Shown here in pieces: positions 36,900 to 45,902 of a stretch of 64,000 bases of DNA; position 1 is the first letter of the stretch, and each line of letters begins with the position of its first letter. The position numbers and the translations under genes were made by a program. The DNA is from Cellulophaga omnivescoria. Lineage in GTDB: Bacteria > Bacteroidota > Bacteroidia > Flavobacteriales > Flavobacteriaceae. The DNA lies in the NCBI RefSeq assembly GCF_001999725.1, contig NZ_MDDP01000006.1, forward strand, positions 62,001-126,000, read 5' to 3'. The notes beneath the pieces were generated by a model. It did no database searches. It was given only the letters and a program-made list of their open reading frames with translations, and was not told the origin of the DNA.

Positions 36900-37913
36900 T
36901 TATTCTATTCCATTACTGTATGCTACTAACACAATACCTATAATCATACAACTAAGCCCTAAGTATAAAAAGTTTCTTGCTTTTGTTGATGCGTTAACCC
37001 ATTCTTTAGTAATAATACCACTAACAATAGCTGTTGCAACACATGAGGTGTTAAAAATGGCATAGCCAACAGTGTTACCAGAAGCTCCTAATTTGTAAGC
37101 AGCAAAGGCAAATAGGGCAGAAGCAGCATAATGAAAAAATGCCATTACTAGTATTAATACAAAGTTTTTACTAAAAGCAGGCGTTTTAAAATCTTTCCAA
37201 GCTTTTTTACTATTTAGTTGCCATAAAAAATAGGCAGTCATTACAATACCTCCACTAATAAAAATTGGGAACATAACGGCAACAGCAGTTATCCACTCTG
37301 CATTTCCTGCAGCTTGGCTAGCCTGGTGTAAATAAGGTCTTCCTGCCGCATTAGCATAACTAAAACCTGTAGCAAGTAAACCACCAACTACAGCTATTAA
37401 AATACCTGTAGTCATAGATCCTTTTTTAGCAGTATTTTCTTCTGAGTTTTTCTCTACTTTTTCTCTAATAAAGCCAGCTTTTCCGTTAGCAAAAATGCCA
37501 ACTAAAACAACTAATAAACCAATTAAAATAATGGTTAGTTTGTTAGTAGGTGGTAAGCCATCTTCAATAAAAGGTAATACAGAACCTACTAAAATTATGG
37601 TTCCAATAAATAAAGAAAACCCTAAAGACAAACCAATGTGATTAATAGCCTTGCTCCACATCATAACTCCAACTCCCCAAAGAAAACTTGTAAGTCCCAT
37701 TTTTATCCATATATCTGTTGGCATATTTCCAAAAATATCACCAAACCCTTTTATTAAAGTTATTGATGCAATTATTGGAACAACAAACATTGTTAGTAGA
37801 AAAAATAAGCTCCAAGTATTCTCATATTTAAAATCTTTGGTAAATTTTTCTGGTAAGGCATATAGGCCCAACATTAATCCTGCAAAAATTGCTAGTAATA
37901 CTCCTTCTGTCAT
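36900..37913 (-). CDS. RhaT-like sugar:H+ symporter
   Basis: Inner-membrane permease of the drug/metabolite superfamily with about 10 helices (337 residues), resembling the L-rhamnose/proton symporter RhaT. There is no signal peptide; the long hydrophilic loop near residues 150-165 is cytoplasmic. It is the last gene of the L-AHG operon, so import of 3,6-anhydro-L-galactose or D-galactose is inferred from context only. It is separated from galM by 34 nt. Confidence 0.75.
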   Translation of the reverse strand: MTEGVLLAIFAGLMLGLYALPEKFTKDFKYENTWSLFFLLTMFVVPIIASITLIKGFGDIFGNMPTDIWIKMGLTSFLWGVGVMMWSKAINHIGLSLGFSLFIGTIILVGSVLPFIEDGLPPTNKLTIILIGLLVVLVGIFANGKAGFIREKVEKNSEENTAKKGSMTTGILIAVVGGLLATGFSYANAAGRPYLHQASQAAGNAEWITAVAVMFPIFISGGIVMTAYFLWQLNSKKAWKDFKTPAFSKNFVLILVMAFFHYAASALFAFAAYKLGASGNTVGYAIFNTSCVATAIVSGIITKEWVNASTKARNFLYLGLSCMIIGIVLVAYSNGIE

Positions 37914-37947
37914 AGTTTGGTTGTTTTTTTGAGTGAATTAGTTATTG

Positions 37948-38991
37948 TTAAAATGAAAATTTAAAGACGGTTGTGCTCTTAAAATTTTCACCAGCTTTTG
38001 TAATAGATTTTGGAGAGTTTTTAATATTTGGTCCGTTAGGATACCTGTGTGTTTCACAGCATAATCCTCTAAACTTACCATATTCTAAACCATTTTCTCG
38101 TTTTAAATTATTGGCAGTGTATTTACCTGTGTATAAAAGCATACAAGGCTCTGTAGTAAAAACATCTAAACTTAATTGCTCATTTTCATTGGCTACTGTT
38201 GCTACTTTAGTTACTGTTTCTCCAGTATTATCAAAAACATAAAAATGTTCAAAACCATCATTCATTGCATTGTGTGCGTCTGCAATTTTTTTTGGGTTTC
38301 TTAAATCATCCACAGCATTAGATACATCTATTATTTCTCCTGTTGCGGCACCAGTTTCATCAATTTTTAAACGTTTATTGCTAAAAACTTGAGCTGTATG
38401 GTTCTCTATAGATGTGGTAAAGCCAGATAAGTTAAAATACGTATGGTTTGTTAATGATAATGGTGTGTCTGCATCTGTTGTTGCACTGTAGCTAATGGTT
38501 AATTCATTACTATTTGTTAGTGTAAATGTTACAGATACACTAACATTACCAGGAAAGCCCTCTTCTAAATTTTTACTTACTAAAGATAACTTTAATTTAT
38601 TTTCACTAGCAGAAGTAGCATCTACGGCCCATATTTTTTTATCAAAGCCAACGGCACCTCCATGTAAATTATTAGGCCCACAGTTTTTTGCTAATTCATA
38701 TTTTTGACCGTTTAAAATAAACGTAGCATCTTTAATTTGTGAGCAGTACCTACCTACGGTACTTCCAAAATAAGGAGCATTTTTTTTGTATTCATCAGAA
38801 AAATAACCATCTAAAGTGTCAAATCCACAAGCAATTTCTACTAAGTCTCCTTTTTTATTAGGTATTTGTATAGACGTAATCGTTGCTCCGTAATTGGTTA
38901 TTTTTACCACCATTCCGTTTGCATTTTTTAAAGTATATAAATCTACTTTTTTATCATCTATAAGTCCAAAATTGCTTTGTATTGGTTTCAT
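37948..38991 (-). CDS. galM: Aldose 1-epimerase (galactose mutarotase)
   Basis: Interconverts alpha and beta anomers of D-galactose or related aldoses. The 347-residue beta-sandwich contains the family segments GRYCSQI, NLHGG (conserved His), LTNHTYFNLSG (second His) and a C-terminal CCETHRYPNGPN. No signal peptide, so cytoplasmic, unlike many exported GalM homologues in Bacteroidota. Galactan breakdown releases D-galactose, which explains its position here next to a sugar permease. Confidence 0.9.
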   Translation of the reverse strand: MKPIQSNFGLIDDKKVDLYTLKNANGMVVKITNYGATITSIQIPNKKGDLVEIACGFDTLDGYFSDEYKKNAPYFGSTVGRYCSQIKDATFILNGQKYELAKNCGPNNLHGGAVGFDKKIWAVDATSASENKLKLSLVSKNLEEGFPGNVSVSVTFTLTNSNELTISYSATTDADTPLSLTNHTYFNLSGFTTSIENHTAQVFSNKRLKIDETGAATGEIIDVSNAVDDLRNPKKIADAHNAMNDGFEHFYVFDNTGETVTKVATVANENEQLSLDVFTTEPCMLLYTGKYTANNLKRENGLEYGKFRGLCCETHRYPNGPNIKNSPKSITKAGENFKSTTVFKFSF

Positions 38992-39002
38992 ACTATTTTT
39001 TT

Positions 39003-40094
39003 TTATTGTTGATAAGGAGCTAGTTTTTCCCAGTTAAATACTACGCCTGTTCCTGCTTCGTTTGGAGCCACAGCTCTATGATTTTTTACAACAAGGGGTC
39101 TAGTTGTGTATTCATCTATAGGAAAACTATGTACTTCTAACCAACCTGCGTTAGGTTGGGCAGAAACTAAACTTACGTGCAGTTCTTGCATACCATGTGA
39201 ACAAGCAGGAACTCCTTTTTTATCTGCTAAACGGGCAGCTTTTAACCAGCCTGTAATACCACCACAGTTTGATGCATCTGGTTGTATAAAAGAAAGCTTT
39301 GCTTGCTCAAAAGCATACTCAAATTCATGTATAGTGTGCAGGTTTTCTCCCATAGCTAAAGGAAATCCAGTTTTATCAACTATTTCTGCAAACCCTTTGT
39401 AATCATCAGGGATAATAGGTTCTTCAAACCAAGTAATATCGTATTGTTTAAAACCTTCAATAGCTTTAATAGCCTTTTCTATAGACATAGAATAATTGGC
39501 ATCTACCATAAAAGTAACGTCTGGCCCAATAAATTCTCTTACCGCTTTTATACGTTCTAAATCTTCTTCTAAATTTTCTCTTCCTATTTTTATTTTAACA
39601 GCATTAAATCCGTTAGCTAAATAGGTTTTCATATTATTTAGAAGTTTTTCTATTGGAAATTGTAAGTCTATGCCGCCACAATATGCTTTACAAGTGTTGT
39701 TTGTACCGCCAGCCATTTTCCATAAAGGAAGGTTGGCTTTTTTACACTTAATATCCCAAAGAGCAATATCTATAGTAGAAATTGCAAATGATGCAATACC
39801 ACCACGACCTACGTAATGTATATGCCACTCCATAAAATCATACAAGCCATCTATGTCTGTTCCATCTTTACCAATTAAAACAGAGGCAAAATCGTGTTCT
39901 ACCATTGCCTTAATAGCGTGTCCACCTTTACCGCCAGTATAGGTGTAGCCTGTTCCAGTACTGCCATCTTCTAAAGTAATGGTAGTGGTTACTAGCTCAA
40001 AATGTGTGTGGTCTCCGTGTTTGGCATCATTTAAAACCTCTGGTAACGGAACCTTAAATAGCTTAGTTTTTACACTTTTAATTTTTGTACTCAT
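39003..40094 (-). CDS. Enolase-superfamily enzyme, probable 3,6-anhydro-L-galactonate cycloisomerase
   Basis: Member of the mandelate racemase/muconate-lactonizing group (363 residues). It has a K167-x-K169 motif, metal ligands D198 (VDANYS), E224 or E225 (FEEP) and E250 (AMGEN), and catalytic H300 (ACSHGMQ). In known L-AHG pathways an enzyme of this type opens the anhydro ring of 3,6-anhydro-L-galactonate to give 2-keto-3-deoxy-L-galactonate. The assignment follows from its place between the AldA-like dehydrogenase, which would make the acid, and the KduD-like reductase. A sugar-acid dehydratase is the alternative. Confidence 0.75.
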   Translation of the reverse strand: MSTKIKSVKTKLFKVPLPEVLNDAKHGDHTHFELVTTTITLEDGSTGTGYTYTGGKGGHAIKAMVEHDFASVLIGKDGTDIDGLYDFMEWHIHYVGRGGIASFAISTIDIALWDIKCKKANLPLWKMAGGTNNTCKAYCGGIDLQFPIEKLLNNMKTYLANGFNAVKIKIGRENLEEDLERIKAVREFIGPDVTFMVDANYSMSIEKAIKAIEGFKQYDITWFEEPIIPDDYKGFAEIVDKTGFPLAMGENLHTIHEFEYAFEQAKLSFIQPDASNCGGITGWLKAARLADKKGVPACSHGMQELHVSLVSAQPNAGWLEVHSFPIDEYTTRPLVVKNHRAVAPNEAGTGVVFNWEKLAPYQQ

Positions 40095-40116
40095 TTTTAA
40101 TCTTTAAAAGTTGCTA

Positions 40117-41571
40117 CTATGCTTTATGTTTAATGTAAAATGTTTTCTTTTCCATATACTGCTCAAAACCATATTTACCATCTTCGCCACCAGAACCAGA
40201 TAATTTGTAACCGTTATGAAAACCTTGGTGTTGCTCTCCGTGACCACGATTTACATAAATTTCTCCATATTCTAGTTCGTCATTACATTTCATAATGGTA
40301 TTCATATCATTGGTAAAAACCATTGCAGCAAGTCCGTATTCACAGTCATTAGCATAACCAATAACTTCATCAAAAGTTTTAAACTTTAAAACGGGTAAAA
40401 TAGGACCAAAAGACTCTTCATGAACAATAGTCATATCTTGTGTTACGTTAGTTAAAACGGTAGGCTCAAACCAGTATCCTTTTTCAAATTCTTTTCCTTC
40501 TGGTTTCTTTCCTCCAGTTGCAATTGTAGCTCCTTCTTTTATACTAACAGCAATTAAATGCTCCATATGTTTTAACTCGGCAGCATTTACTTTAGGTCCC
40601 ATATCTGTATCCTCTAACATAGGGTTGCCAACTTTTAATGCCTTAGTTTTTGTTATGAATTTCTCCATAAAAACATCGTAAATATCTTCATGTAAATACA
40701 TACGTTCATTACAGGTGCAAACTTGTCCGCAGTTGTCAAATCTAGAATGTAATGCAGCATCTACAGCAGCATCAATATCAGCATCTTTAAAAACTATAAA
40801 AGGAGCTTTACCACCAAGCTCTAACTGAACGTGAGTAAGGTTGTTTGCTGCGTTTTTTGCTATTTGTTGTCCTACAGGTGTAGAGCCAGTCATAGTTACC
40901 ATTTTAGTAATAGGACTTTCTACTAGGGCATTACCCATAGCTCTTCCAGGACCAGTAATAATGTTTATAACACCAGCAGGTATACCCACTTTATTTGCTA
41001 AGTTTCCTAACTCTAGTGTTGCTAATGGTGTTTCTGATGTTGGTTTAAGTACAATGGTGTTACCAGCAACCAAAGCCGGTCCTAGTTTACGGCCAGCCAA
41101 AGCCAAAGGAAAATTCCAAGCTGTAATTGCAACAACAACCCCACGCGGAACTTTTTGAATCCATATTTGCTCGTTAGGGTTATCAGAAGGAATAATATCA
41201 CCTTCAATTCTGCGAGCTCCTTCACAAGCGTATCTAATAAACGAAGCCGTAACAGCAACCTCAAAACGAGCAACTTTTAAAAGTTTTCCTTGTTCTTTGG
41301 TTAATAGTTGAGCCAAATGCTCTGTATTAGCATCAATTTCATCTGCCAATTTATATAACATATCTGCTCTAGAACGTGCTGGTAATTTTTTCCATTCTTT
41401 TTGCGCTTTTTCTGCTGCCTCTAACGCATCTAGAGCTTCTTCTGCAGTGCCGTTTTGTACATTTGCTACTACCTCTTCTGTAGATGGGTTTATAATGGCA
41501 ATAGTTTCGCCAGATGTAGATTTTACCCATTCTCCGTTAATAAATAACTTGTATTCTTTAGTTGGTGACAT
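40117..41571 (-). CDS. AldA-like aldehyde dehydrogenase, probable L-AHG dehydrogenase
   Basis: NAD(P)-dependent aldehyde dehydrogenase of 484 residues. The catalytic Cys is C285 in GQVCTCNER and the general base is E251 in ELGGKAP. It strongly resembles E. coli lactaldehyde dehydrogenase AldA, including the C-terminal GFHNGYKLSGSGG region. Enzymes of this type oxidise the aldehyde form of 3,6-anhydro-L-galactose to 3,6-anhydro-L-galactonate. It lies 22 nt upstream of the cycloisomerase gene. Lactaldehyde oxidation is the alternative, but no L-fucose aldolase route is present here. Confidence 0.75.
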   Translation of the reverse strand: MSPTKEYKLFINGEWVKSTSGETIAIINPSTEEVVANVQNGTAEEALDALEAAEKAQKEWKKLPARSRADMLYKLADEIDANTEHLAQLLTKEQGKLLKVARFEVAVTASFIRYACEGARRIEGDIIPSDNPNEQIWIQKVPRGVVVAITAWNFPLALAGRKLGPALVAGNTIVLKPTSETPLATLELGNLANKVGIPAGVINIITGPGRAMGNALVESPITKMVTMTGSTPVGQQIAKNAANNLTHVQLELGGKAPFIVFKDADIDAAVDAALHSRFDNCGQVCTCNERMYLHEDIYDVFMEKFITKTKALKVGNPMLEDTDMGPKVNAAELKHMEHLIAVSIKEGATIATGGKKPEGKEFEKGYWFEPTVLTNVTQDMTIVHEESFGPILPVLKFKTFDEVIGYANDCEYGLAAMVFTNDMNTIMKCNDELEYGEIYVNRGHGEQHQGFHNGYKLSGSGGEDGKYGFEQYMEKKTFYIKHKA

Positions 41572-41582
41572 AGTGTATGGTG

Positions 41583-42986
41583 TTATTTTTTTATGTTCGT
41601 TTTTTTAAATGCGTCCATGCGGTCTGCAGCATGGCCTTCAAACTCTCTTCTTAATTGCCAAAGAGGTCTTTCTAATGTAAGTTCCCAAGCAAATAATTGC
41701 TTGTATAATGTTTTTACTTTTTCTGGATATTGATTTGCTAAATTGTTTACTTCAGAAATGTCTTCTTTTAAATTATACAACTCTGCAGGCCTGTCTGGAA
41801 AACGAATTAGTTTCCAATCCATATTTCTAATAGCGGCTCTGTTTTCTTTTTTCCAGAAAAGAACCTTATGCGGTCTCTCTTTATTTTCTTCGTTTACATA
41901 AGGCATTAGGTCTACACCGTCTAGTTGTTTTAATTTTGATGAGTTTCCGTTTGCTACGTTTAAAAATGTTGGAAAAAGATCTAAGGTGCTAACTGGGTAG
42001 TTGTAAGTTGTATTTTTCTTAAGTTTACCAGGCCATGACATTAAAAAAGGTACCCTAATACCACCTTCTAAATGGTTTGCTTTTGTACCGCTAAGCGGAC
42101 TATTGTTAGATTGGTTTGCGTCTGATGGTCCGCCGTTATCATTGGTAAATACAACTAGAGTATTTTTATCTAACCCCTGCTTATTTAGTTCATTTAAAAC
42201 AGTTCCAATAGCTCTGTCCATTGCTAAAGTCATTGCAGCTAATATTTTTCTTTTGCCAGTTAAATGAGAAAAATGCTTTAGGTCTTCTTTTGTAGCCTCC
42301 ATTGGGGTATGTACAGCGTTAAAAGACAAGTAAATAAAAAAGGGAGATTTTTTATTTTTATTGATGAATGATATGGCTTCATTGGCCAATTTATCAGTAA
42401 GGTAGCCTTTATGTTCTAAATAATTTCCAAAGCCTCTTTCAAGTCTGTCTTCATTTTTGGTTAGTACATTGTTTTTATCATACGGTAAATAGCTACGTGC
42501 ACCGCCTCTAAAACCATAAAATTCATCAAAACCACGTTTTGTTGGATGAAAACGATCTGCGTTGCCCATATGCCATTTTCCAAAAAGGGCAGTAGTATAT
42601 CCTTGTTTTTTTAAATAGTTTGCAATAGTAAGTTGGTTTGTAGGTAATCCCATTTCGTCACCCAACAAGCCAGAAGTACTCATATAACCAGGGACATTAT
42701 TTTCTTCAAAACCAAATTTTTGCTGGTATTGCCCGGTAAGCATTCCTGCTCTAGACGGGCCGCAAACAGCAGCACTTACATATGCTTGTGTAAACTTTAC
42801 ACTTTTTTTAGCAAGCTTATCTAGTTCTGGAGTTTTAAATTCTGTACTGCCTTGAAAACCAAAATCAGCATAACCAGCATCATCAGAAAGTATAAAAACA
42901 ATATTAGGCTTTTGTTGTCCAAATAGTAAACTCACCTCTAAAAGAACAAATAAGAGAACCGTTATTTTTATATTTTGATGATGCAT
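41583..42986 (-). CDS. S1 sulfatase within the L-AHG operon (CGPSR)
   Basis: Exported sulfatase of 467 residues with a signal peptide (1-24, ending LFGQ). The maturation motif CGPSR gives formylglycine C75; metal blocks are LSDDAGYAD and FTNDNGG. It is similar to the sulfatase at 18055-19437. It is the only exported protein in an operon otherwise made of cytoplasmic enzymes and a permease, so its expression is tied to L-AHG or KDG sensing. It may remove sulfate from a unit that otherwise blocks release of L-AHG or D-galactose. Confidence 0.9.
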   Translation of the reverse strand: MHHQNIKITVLLFVLLEVSLLFGQQKPNIVFILSDDAGYADFGFQGSTEFKTPELDKLAKKSVKFTQAYVSAAVCGPSRAGMLTGQYQQKFGFEENNVPGYMSTSGLLGDEMGLPTNQLTIANYLKKQGYTTALFGKWHMGNADRFHPTKRGFDEFYGFRGGARSYLPYDKNNVLTKNEDRLERGFGNYLEHKGYLTDKLANEAISFINKNKKSPFFIYLSFNAVHTPMEATKEDLKHFSHLTGKRKILAAMTLAMDRAIGTVLNELNKQGLDKNTLVVFTNDNGGPSDANQSNNSPLSGTKANHLEGGIRVPFLMSWPGKLKKNTTYNYPVSTLDLFPTFLNVANGNSSKLKQLDGVDLMPYVNEENKERPHKVLFWKKENRAAIRNMDWKLIRFPDRPAELYNLKEDISEVNNLANQYPEKVKTLYKQLFAWELTLERPLWQLRREFEGHAADRMDAFKKTNIKK

Positions 42987-43001
42987 TGTATATCTTTTAA
43001 A

Positions 43002-43772
43002 TTATCTTCCCATCCATCCGCCGTCTACTAGCATAACAGCTCCACTCATATAATTAGCAGCTTCAGAAGCTAAAAAGACTACAGGGCCAGCAAAATCTTC
43101 TGGTTTTCCCCATCTACCAGCAGGAATTCTTGCTAATATAGATTCTGCTCTCTCTGGATTATTACGTAAAGCTTCGGTATTATCTGTAGCAATGTAACCA
43201 GGAGCAATTGCGTTTACATTTACCCCTTTGCCAGCCCATTCGTTGGCAAATGCCATTGTTAATTGTCCAATTGCACCTTTACTAGCGGCATAACCAGGTA
43301 CAGTAATACCACCTTGGTAGGTTAATAATGATGCAGTAAAAACAATTTTACCAGAACCTCTAGCAACCATTTCTTTACCAATTTCTCTGGTAAGTATAAA
43401 TTGTGCATTTTGGTTTACTTCAATTACCTTGTCCCACATTTCATCTGGATGTTCTACAGCAGGAGCTCTTAAAATTGTACCAGCGTTATTAATTAAAATA
43501 TCTATTTGTGGATGATTTTTTTTCACCTGATTTATAAAAGCATAAAGAGCTTTTCTATCAGAGAAATCACATTGATAAGCACTAAACTTTTTGCCTTTTG
43601 CTTCTACTTCTTTAGCTACACTACTACCGGTTAATTCTAAACTAGCAGAAACCCCAATAATATTTGCGCCAGCTTCTGCTAAACCAATAGCCATAGCTTT
43701 ACCTATACCTCTTTTACAGCCTGTTACTAAAGCTGTTTTGCCTTCTAATTTAAATGTATCTAAAACACTCAT
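43002..43772 (-). CDS. kduD: KduD-like SDR, probable 2,5-diketo-3-deoxy sugar-acid reductase
   Basis: Short-chain dehydrogenase (256 residues) very close to KduD: TGCKRGIGKAMA cofactor loop, NNAG, TASL (catalytic Ser), YAASK, NAIAPGYIATDNT and RIPAGRWGKPEDF. KduD reduces 3-deoxy-D-glycero-2,5-hexodiulosonate to KDG. The same diketo acid would arise from C5 oxidation of 2-keto-3-deoxy-L-galactonate in L-AHG breakdown, so the enzyme completes conversion to KDG. It lies 23 nt after the MDR dehydrogenase that would make its substrate. Confidence 0.8.
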   Translation of the reverse strand: MSVLDTFKLEGKTALVTGCKRGIGKAMAIGLAEAGANIIGVSASLELTGSSVAKEVEAKGKKFSAYQCDFSDRKALYAFINQVKKNHPQIDILINNAGTILRAPAVEHPDEMWDKVIEVNQNAQFILTREIGKEMVARGSGKIVFTASLLTYQGGITVPGYAASKGAIGQLTMAFANEWAGKGVNVNAIAPGYIATDNTEALRNNPERAESILARIPAGRWGKPEDFAGPVVFLASEAANYMSGAVMLVDGGWMGR

Positions 43773-43795
43773 TTTTTATATAGTTTCTTTAAAAA

Positions 43796-44812
43796 TTATA
43801 AACTGCAATCCATCAATACTTTCATTCCAGAAGGGTTTTTGTCAATGTTTTCAAACACTTGCTGAATTTTGCTTAAAGGCTGTACATCTGTAATCATAGC
43901 CTCAAAAGGAAGTTTGTTTTCTGTAATAAGCTCTATAGATTTTTCATAATCTTCTTTTTCATAAACTCTAGCACCAATTAAGCTTAATTCTTTCCAGAAG
44001 AATTTAAAAAGGTCTACTGGTTTTTTATCTCCATGTATTGCTACCATTAAAATTCTTCCTCTAATACCTGCAACCTCACACATAATATCTAATGCAGGTT
44101 GTACGCCAGCTACTTCAAAAACAACATCTGCTCTTTTGTTATCTGTTTTACTTTTAACGTATGCTACTAAATCAAGCTCAGTTGGGTTAACAGCGTCAAA
44201 ACCAAGGTCCTTTGCCATTTTAATTCTTGTAGGGTTTACTTCAGAAATTATAACCTGTGCGCCAACTTCCTTTGCAACCATAGCAACCAACATACCAATT
44301 GGTCCGCCACCTAAAACAACAGCAGTTTCACCTTTAACTAGTCCGCTTCTGCGTACATCATGTGTTGCTACAGACAAAGGCTCAATTAACGCAGCTAATT
44401 TTAAATCTGTTTCTGGTTTTAGCTTGTGTAAAACAAACGCAGGTACATTCCAGTACTGTTGCATAGAACCAGGACTGTCAATACCAATAAATTTTAAGTC
44501 CTCACAGATATGATTAAACCCTTTATCTGAAGGTTTTACTTTTCTGTCATCTAAAGGTCTTACTACAACTTTTTCTCCTGCTTTAAAATTGGTTACATTT
44601 TTGCCTACAGCATCAATAACACCAGACATTTCATGGCCAATTGTTTGCGGTATAGAAACTCGTTTATCCATCATACCATGATAAATGTGTACATCTGTAC
44701 CGCATACGCCAGAATAGGCTACTTTTATACGAACCTCATCATCTTTGGGTTCTTCAATTTTTTTATCAATTACAGCAAAATTTTTATTGCCTTTATATTG
44801 TGTTGCTATCAT
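43796..44812 (-). CDS. MDR dehydrogenase, probable 2-keto-3-deoxy-L-galactonate 5-dehydrogenase
   Basis: Medium-chain dehydrogenase of 338 residues, proposed to oxidise C5 of 2-keto-3-deoxy-L-galactonate. The catalytic-zinc region is present (GVCGTDVH, GHE) and the cofactor fold has GGGPIGML. The structural-zinc lobe is altered: where the 28135 paralogue has four cysteines, this protein has DDRKVKPSDKGFNHIC with a single Cys, so no structural zinc is expected. It is the first gene of the minus-strand operon. Its promoter carries a TATATTTG -7 box directly adjoining a GTTTCA-N4-TGAAAC inverted repeat. Confidence 0.75.
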   Translation of the reverse strand: MIATQYKGNKNFAVIDKKIEEPKDDEVRIKVAYSGVCGTDVHIYHGMMDKRVSIPQTIGHEMSGVIDAVGKNVTNFKAGEKVVVRPLDDRKVKPSDKGFNHICEDLKFIGIDSPGSMQQYWNVPAFVLHKLKPETDLKLAALIEPLSVATHDVRRSGLVKGETAVVLGGGPIGMLVAMVAKEVGAQVIISEVNPTRIKMAKDLGFDAVNPTELDLVAYVKSKTDNKRADVVFEVAGVQPALDIMCEVAGIRGRILMVAIHGDKKPVDLFKFFWKELSLIGARVYEKEDYEKSIELITENKLPFEAMITDVQPLSKIQQVFENIDKNPSGMKVLMDCSL

Positions 44813-44838
44813 TTATTTAAGTTTCAAATAATAAACTA

Positions 44839-44861
44839 GTTTCATATTTGAAACAAATATA
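44839..44861 (-). promoter_or_regulatory. Promoter -7 box with overlapping IclR/KdgR-like operator
   Basis: Reading the minus strand, TATATTTG (44861-44854) matches the Bacteroidota -7 consensus TAnnTTTG; the -33 region is poor. Directly downstream, sharing one base, is an inverted repeat with 6-bp arms GTTTCA and TGAAAC spaced by 4 (44839-44854). A third GTTTCA lies at 44821-44826. The arms match the style of KdgR-type IclR operators, and an IclR gene is adjacent. Confidence 0.6.
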
Positions 44862-44995
44862 CATTTTTTTATAATATGGAAAACATTTAAATAGAGTATA
44901 AAGTGTTAAAATCTAATGATGTAGCTACTAACCCTAGTTTAAATAAGGGTTGTAGAATATTATAATAATGAAATTTTATAAAAAGAGTAAGTTAT

Positions 44996-45787
44996 TTACT
45001 GTGAAATAAAACCAAGTTTAACAGATATTTCTAAGGCGTATTTTGCTACAATTTGTCCTTTTTTATGAAATTCTTCATGTGGTAGTCTACCGTGTGGAGC
45101 TGTAATCCAGAGTGCAGCAACGGGGTAGCCAGACTCGTTAAATATTGGAGCACCAATGCAGTGTATACCTTGTATATCTTCACCATTATCTATGGCATAA
45201 CCATTTTGTTTAACCAAGGCTAGCGTTTCTTTAAACTCTTTTTTAGATGTAATGGTGTTTTTTGTGTATTTAGTAAGACTAATTTTTTTTAAAATGCTAT
45301 TAGATTCTTCTTTGGGTAAAAAAGCTAAAATACTTTTTCCGCCAACAGAACTGTGTAAATTAAACTGTGTACCTGGTTCTACAAATAATTTTACAGGATA
45401 GGAAGATGATACCTGCTCTAATATTGTGCCTTTAGTGTCTAATAAAACTCCAAGCATTACAGATTCCTTTAGTTCATCTCTTAAGGCACGCATAACATCT
45501 ATAGACATTTCTACAATACTTTGTTCGTTCATTGCAGATATGCCTAGTGTAAGCATTTTTCTAGAAAGTGTAATTTTTTTAGTGGTCTCGTTTTTTTGCA
45601 AGTAATTTTTAAAAATTAGCGTGCTTACAACTCTAAAAGCAGTGGTTTTTGTAAGGTCTAGTGCTTCTGTAATTTCGGCAAGCGTTAAACCGTCTTTTTT
45701 AGTGGCTAATATTTCTATAACCATTAAGCCTCTTTCTAAATTAGGAACATTGTATTCAGATTTTAAAACTTCCTTTGGTTTACTCAT
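44996..45787 (-). CDS. IclR-family transcriptional regulator
   Basis: Regulator of 263 residues with an N-terminal winged helix (about 15-75, recognition helix around LTKTTAFRVVSTL) and a C-terminal effector-binding domain (about 85-258). Members such as KdgR sense KDG and repress sugar-acid genes. It is on the same strand as, and immediately upstream of, the L-AHG operon. The 183-bp gap between them holds the GTTTCA-N4-TGAAAC site at the operon promoter, its probable target. The effector (KDG or an L-AHG acid) is inferred. Confidence 0.9.
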   Translation of the reverse strand: MSKPKEVLKSEYNVPNLERGLMVIEILATKKDGLTLAEITEALDLTKTTAFRVVSTLIFKNYLQKNETTKKITLSRKMLTLGISAMNEQSIVEMSIDVMRALRDELKESVMLGVLLDTKGTILEQVSSSYPVKLFVEPGTQFNLHSSVGGKSILAFLPKEESNSILKKISLTKYTKNTITSKKEFKETLALVKQNGYAIDNGEDIQGIHCIGAPIFNESGYPVAALWITAPHGRLPHEEFHKKGQIVAKYALEISVKLGFISQ

Positions 45788-45845
45788 TACCGGTATGCTT
45801 TTATACTGTAAAATTACTATTATTTATTTAACTAAACGTACAATA

Positions 45846-45878
45846 AAAAAAGGAACAATAATTTGCTGTTCCTTTTTT
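45846..45878 (-). terminator. Intrinsic terminator after GH117
   Basis: A 12-bp stem (AAAAAAGGAACA / TGTTCCTTTTTT) has a T-run on the minus strand. It lies 24 nt beyond the GH117 stop (45903) and separates the GH2-GH117 unit from the IclR gene. Confidence 0.85.
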
Positions 45879-45902
45879 TTTGTGCTTAGTTTATAGTGTT
45901 AC

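Noticed and set aside
44930-44951. Terminator after the IclR gene (AACCCT/AGGGTT hairpin)
   Set aside because: There is a short stem but no T-run on the minus strand, so it does not qualify as an intrinsic terminator.
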